A DNA stretch of 64,000 nt, taken from positions 350,638 through 414,637 of the forward strand of contig DFXK01000002.1 of assembly GCA_002383165.1 (NCBI GenBank). Direction: 5' to 3'. Below the pieces are notes generated by a model that saw only the letters and a program-made list of their open reading frames with translations, made no database searches and had not been told where the DNA came from. Below, piece by piece: positions 62,101 through 64,000 of this stretch. Numbering within the stretch: position 1 is the first letter of the stretch; every line of letters starts with the position of its first letter. The position numbers and the translations under genes were made by a program. Source of the stretch: Flavobacteriales bacterium UBA4110. Its GTDB lineage: Bacteria > Bacteroidota > Bacteroidia > Flavobacteriales > Weeksellaceae.

Positions 62101-62400
62101 ACCGACGGTGAGGAACTTTTGAAAACTTATGAAATCTCAGGAACTTTGCAATGGGAAAAAGCGAAAACGTCTATAAGAGCCAATTTTTCTTTCATCAATA
62201 ATGATTTCTCTGGCAACAGCTTCAGTATCGTAGGAAATCAAATGTTAGAAGGATTAAAAGCTGGGAAAAATCAAGTCTGGACATTATACATCCAACAGGC
62301 GATAAACTCCTTTATTCAGCTTAATGTGAATTATGAAGGTCGAAACTCTGGTGATAGAACCATCCACATCGGAAGTATGCAAATCCGCGCCAGCTTTTAA
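59158..62400 (+). CDS. Large SprA-like outer-membrane protein, GTG start
   Basis: 1080 aa. The start is GTG at 59158 (MSKINKIFLIF, signal peptide ending LVNAQ); the first internal Met is too far in to keep the signal. Residues about 75-150 have the conserved Bacteroidota pattern NSKGSIIRGITFGNNQG, then SVQSSMDMQISGKLSPDI. At about 240-270 is a GSEQVYIDGILMKRG and INYNTGEITF motif, similar to what I recall in SprA and related surface proteins. The rest is alternating beta-strand sequence ending in RASF, so the whole is a very large barrel. Function unknown. Monocistronic. Confidence 0.6.
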   Translation: MSKINKIFLIFCTFSALILVNAQIFSWKNINIPSDSLKKDSVLISKINQDFFTKDTLDFIKKQNRVIYDEEVLVKNDKKRILGELNSKGSIIRGITFGNNQGSSVQSSMDMQISGKLSPDISILASISDHNLPVQADGYTQTLQEFDKIYLQLNIKNHSIIRAGHLDLNDETTYFGRYQRRSMGLQFLTNWEKNGNKTSVDVSGGVARSEFFRMRFQGVEGNQGPYRLTGKNGELFITIISGSEQVYIDGILMKRGENQDYIINYNTGEITFTSFRPIYSQNFINVSYNYTNRNYTRFLFTGNIKHQREKFKVGFSWFMENDNKNAPLSLNLSEEDQQTLVNAGNNSDAMFSPSGVETEYDVNKILYKKIFDTDSFHYEFSTDQTQVLYQVSFTYFGSGKGDYQLQQSTNNGRVFQYVGTGLGDYMAVRKLPAPEKSQVYSANFEYALNEGVIGTDVSMSNYDINMFSSKDNDKNIGYAARIYANKTFRKNNWTGTPMVEYQVIQKNFHVLDRINNVDFWRDFNLTNEFSQITQNRFIFSFLNDFNKTSKINYKLNYLEETDTYKGIKNDVDAVWKIGKFNNLAAVSYLDTKSTDLNTTFIRGAVSTELAGKKGSWMLGGSMEHNEKKYNASQLLDMTSFSWKEVFIQKKIADSARTKLLTKVYLRSNDSVQNNRLQKMNNILGLMAESQIIKTEKTQLSTLVHYRKFYYENQTFANDQNQDFVVGNILYNQQLFKNGMRLQFFYELGNGQEAQREFQYIKVTDGQGVYKWTDYNNDGVQQLDEFEVAEYADLAQYIRVYTNSVNYLASNKNKLQVALFVNPSVIISSENAFLKRWNFNLSLLSQNSYMKGSKVLVWNPFEKQADQLLRTQNILASALFNSNDKSGWNGSYRYTDNDNLVNANYSNEAHGQKSHFLNVGYSFSKTFRADWENTLQNVTNSSQVYASRNYLLQNWETKPKGTYKLTETLQTELSGALRQKKRTDGEELLKTYEISGTLQWEKAKTSIRANFSFINNDFSGNSFSIVGNQMLEGLKAGKNQVWTLYIQQAINSFIQLNVNYEGRNSGDRTIHIGSMQIRASF

Positions 62401-62447
62401 ATAATGATAATTGTTACCCTTGATAATTAAACATTAATAATCGACAA

Positions 62448-63278
62448 TTAAATCTCGTTTCTACTCCACTCGCTCCAGCTCCCAACATAAAGATTCGGAA
62501 TATCGAAACCTGCATAATCCAAAGCCAAAAGAGAATGACAAGCCGTTACACCGCTTCCGCAATGGAACGTGATTTTGCTTTTATCATATTGATTAAACAA
62601 TTCAGAATATAGATTTCTAAGTGTTTCAGGAGACTTAAACAAACCATTTTCATCCAGATTATCTGAGAAAGGAAAATTCTTGGCATTCGGAATATGTCCT
62701 GCCACTAAATCAATTGGTTCAGTAATTCCTTGATAACGCTGAGATTCTCTTACATCAACAATCACAGCATCTGAATCTTGAGTGGCATTTTTCACATCAT
62801 CAATCCAAATCTGTGGCAATTGCCAATCTTTGTAATCAGAAATATATTCAGTTTTTGGATACGAATTTTCTCCAGAACTTAAAGGATAATTCTGATTTTC
62901 AGCAAATTGCAAACCGCCATTCAAAACTTGAACATTCTTGTGACCAACAGCTTTCAGCATCCACCAGAATCTCGCCGCTGCATTCGTACCGTTTTTGTCA
63001 TCATAGATTACAACGTGAGAATCTTTATCAATTCCTAATTTCCCTAAAGTCTTGATAAAATTTTCAAACTTCGGAAGCGGATGACGACCACCAAATTTCG
63101 GATCATCAATTTCGGCTAAATCAGAATTCAAATCTACATAAACTGCATTCTTGAGATGTTTCTTTTCAAATTCAGCTTTTGAATCAGGTCCAGTTCTCAC
63201 ATCAAAGATTCGAAGATTGAAGTTGTTTGATATTTCCAGAAGTTCATTAACTTCGACAATTGGAGATTGATTTTTCAT
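62448..63278 (-). CDS. Rhodanese-type 3-mercaptopyruvate/thiosulfate sulfurtransferase
   Basis: 276 aa from the ATG at 63278; a TTG two codons earlier is less likely. Two rhodanese domains: an N-terminal inactive one (VEVNELLEISNNFNLRIFDVR) and a C-terminal one with the catalytic loop CGSGVTA in TFHCGSGVTACHSL near residue 240. The CGSGVT loop is that of 3-mercaptopyruvate sulfurtransferases of the SseA group. No signal peptide, so cytoplasmic. Confidence 0.9.
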   Translation of the reverse strand: MKNQSPIVEVNELLEISNNFNLRIFDVRTGPDSKAEFEKKHLKNAVYVDLNSDLAEIDDPKFGGRHPLPKFENFIKTLGKLGIDKDSHVVIYDDKNGTNAAARFWWMLKAVGHKNVQVLNGGLQFAENQNYPLSSGENSYPKTEYISDYKDWQLPQIWIDDVKNATQDSDAVIVDVRESQRYQGITEPIDLVAGHIPNAKNFPFSDNLDENGLFKSPETLRNLYSELFNQYDKSKITFHCGSGVTACHSLLALDYAGFDIPNLYVGSWSEWSRNEI

Positions 63279-63386
63279 ATGCAAATATTTAATTCAGATG
63301 CTATCGCTATATTTTAACTGATTTTGGGTTCTAAATAACGGCGATTTCATTTTATGAAATTAATAAAAAAATTATTGGAATTCTTT

Positions 63387-63418
63387 TTGATTCTCAATCC
63401 CAAATTTAATTAGATTTG
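63387..63418 (+). promoter_or_regulatory. Promoter for the threonine dehydrogenase-like gene
   Basis: TTG (63387-63389), a 21-nt spacer, then TAGATTTG (63411-63418). The ATG at 63446 follows after 27 nt. Confidence 0.6.
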
Positions 63419-63445
63419 CCAATCAAGAAAAGTAAAAATGAAACT

Positions 63446-64000
63446 ATGACAGAAAAAATTCTCATCACAGGGGCGCTTGGACAAATTGGAACGGAACTAA
63501 CCGTTAGATTATCAGAAATTTATGGTAAAGAAAACGTTATTGCTTCTGGTCTGGACAAGTGGAAAGAAGGCATTACCGAAGCTGGTTATTATGAGAGATT
63601 AGATGTTACTAATTTCCAAGCTGTTACAGACGTCATCAAAGAACATAACATCACAACAGTTTATCATTTAGCATCACTTTTATCCGGAACTTCAGAAAAG
63701 CAACCACTTTTTGCCTGGAAACTGAATCTCGATCCATTGATCCACCTTTGCGAATTAGCAAAAGAAGGAACCTTGAAGAAGATTTTCTGGCCAAGTTCTA
63801 TTGCTGTTTTTGGGAAAGGAATTCCTAAAGAAAATGTGGGACAAGACGTTGTTTTGAATCCAACAACCGTTTACGGAATTTCAAAAATGGCCGGCGAAAA
63901 ATGGTGCGAATATTACTTTGAAAAATATGGCGTTGATATCAGAAGCATCCGTTATCCGGGTTTGATTTCTTGGAAAGCACCAGCAGGTGGAGGTACTACA
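63446..64000 (+). CDS. L-threonine 3-dehydrogenase-like SDR (NAD-dependent epimerase family), 3' end cut by window
   Basis: 185 codons visible, open at the right edge. Start ATG 63446 (MTEKILITGALGQIG); the ATG at 63438 runs into a stop after two codons. The Rossmann loop GALGQIG is at residues 9-15, the catalytic Tyr143 and Lys147 are in TVYGISKMAG, and RSIRYPGLISW with a following GGGTT stretch matches bacterial short-chain L-threonine 3-dehydrogenases related to GalE. It oxidises threonine to 2-amino-3-oxobutyrate. Other sugar epimerases are possible but less likely. Confidence 0.8.
   Translation, partial: MTEKILITGALGQIGTELTVRLSEIYGKENVIASGLDKWKEGITEAGYYERLDVTNFQAVTDVIKEHNITTVYHLASLLSGTSEKQPLFAWKLNLDPLIHLCELAKEGTLKKIFWPSSIAVFGKGIPKENVGQDVVLNPTTVYGISKMAGEKWCEYYFEKYGVDIRSIRYPGLISWKAPAGGGTT

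Noticed and set aside
1..64000. CRISPR array, prophage, insertion sequence, restriction-modification or rRNA operon
   Set aside because: No regular spacer-repeat array, integrase, transposase, methylase-restriction pair or rRNA sequence was seen; the repeats present are short, dispersed and without transposase.

Overview
The window looks like chromosome of a Bacteroidota bacterium of the class Flavobacteriia, most likely a Chryseobacterium-type Weeksellaceae. This is inferred from several signs: low GC; Bacteroidota promoters (TTG, a spacer of about 20, TAnnTTTG) without strong Shine-Dalgarno sites; two proteins with type IX secretion (T9SS) C-terminal signals; a GT117/DUF2723 protein; a lone ExbD; SprA-like and other lineage-specific outer-membrane proteins; and a sulfonolipid-type gene pair. 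I see no prophage, insertion sequence, CRISPR array, rRNA or integrated element. It is mostly housekeeping and cell-envelope DNA, with both ends cutting through genes (menE at the left, an L-threonine 3-dehydrogenase-like gene at the right).

Layout. 1-6.6 kb: menE (5' cut), arfB, a DUF922 protease, cytidine deaminase, recF, a small antitoxin-like ORF, an Omp85-like barrel and a UbiA-like membrane protein. 6.7-12.7 kb: a 2000-residue alpha-2-macroglobulin homologue without a thioester, carrying a TonB-box/plug-like segment. 12.8-21.1 kb: two paralogous small barrels, aroB, lpd, yggS, a dapD-glycosyltransferase-glycosyltransferase run and an NlpC/P60 lipoprotein. 21.2-31.8 kb: an LtaS-like sulfatase-fold enzyme, tRNA-Ala(GGC), DUF2007, a lysine 6-aminotransferase plus aldehyde dehydrogenase pair, era, an NrnA-like DHH phosphoesterase, DUF1304, an alpha/beta hydrolase, a lipoprotein and exbD. 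31.9-45.8 kb: dsbD, tilS, an OmpA-like lipoprotein, an O-methyltransferase, a second NlpC/P60 enzyme, a TonB-dependent receptor, kdsA, DUF1697 and a GT117 membrane protein. 46-49 kb: a cysteine-synthase-like gene followed by an alpha-oxoamine synthase (probable cysteate synthase and cysteate acyltransferase for capnine-type sulfonolipids) and a GNAT gene. 49-64 kb: a serine hydrolase, tag, a fused OPRT-OMPDC (UMP synthase), an M1-like outer-membrane protein, a methyltransferase, two T9SS cargo genes, a large SprA-like outer-membrane protein, a sulfurtransferase and the 3'-cut dehydrogenase.

Themes. Many products act in the envelope: peptidoglycan precursors and hydrolases (dapD, two NlpC/P60 enzymes, OmpA), LPS Kdo (kdsA), outer-membrane barrels, TonB energisation, secreted protein folding (dsbD) and sulfonolipids. 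The most unusual signals are: dispersed repeat families that have entered coding regions in frame (A2M, tilS, the C-terminus of a glycosyltransferase) and supply part of a promoter (yggS); a UMP synthase fusion of eukaryote-like order; a hairpin covering the start codon of the gene after it; a perfect inverted repeat over the -7 element of the lysine-catabolic dehydrogenase; and the plug-like segment in the A2M protein. I see no clear wholly new defence or mobile system.
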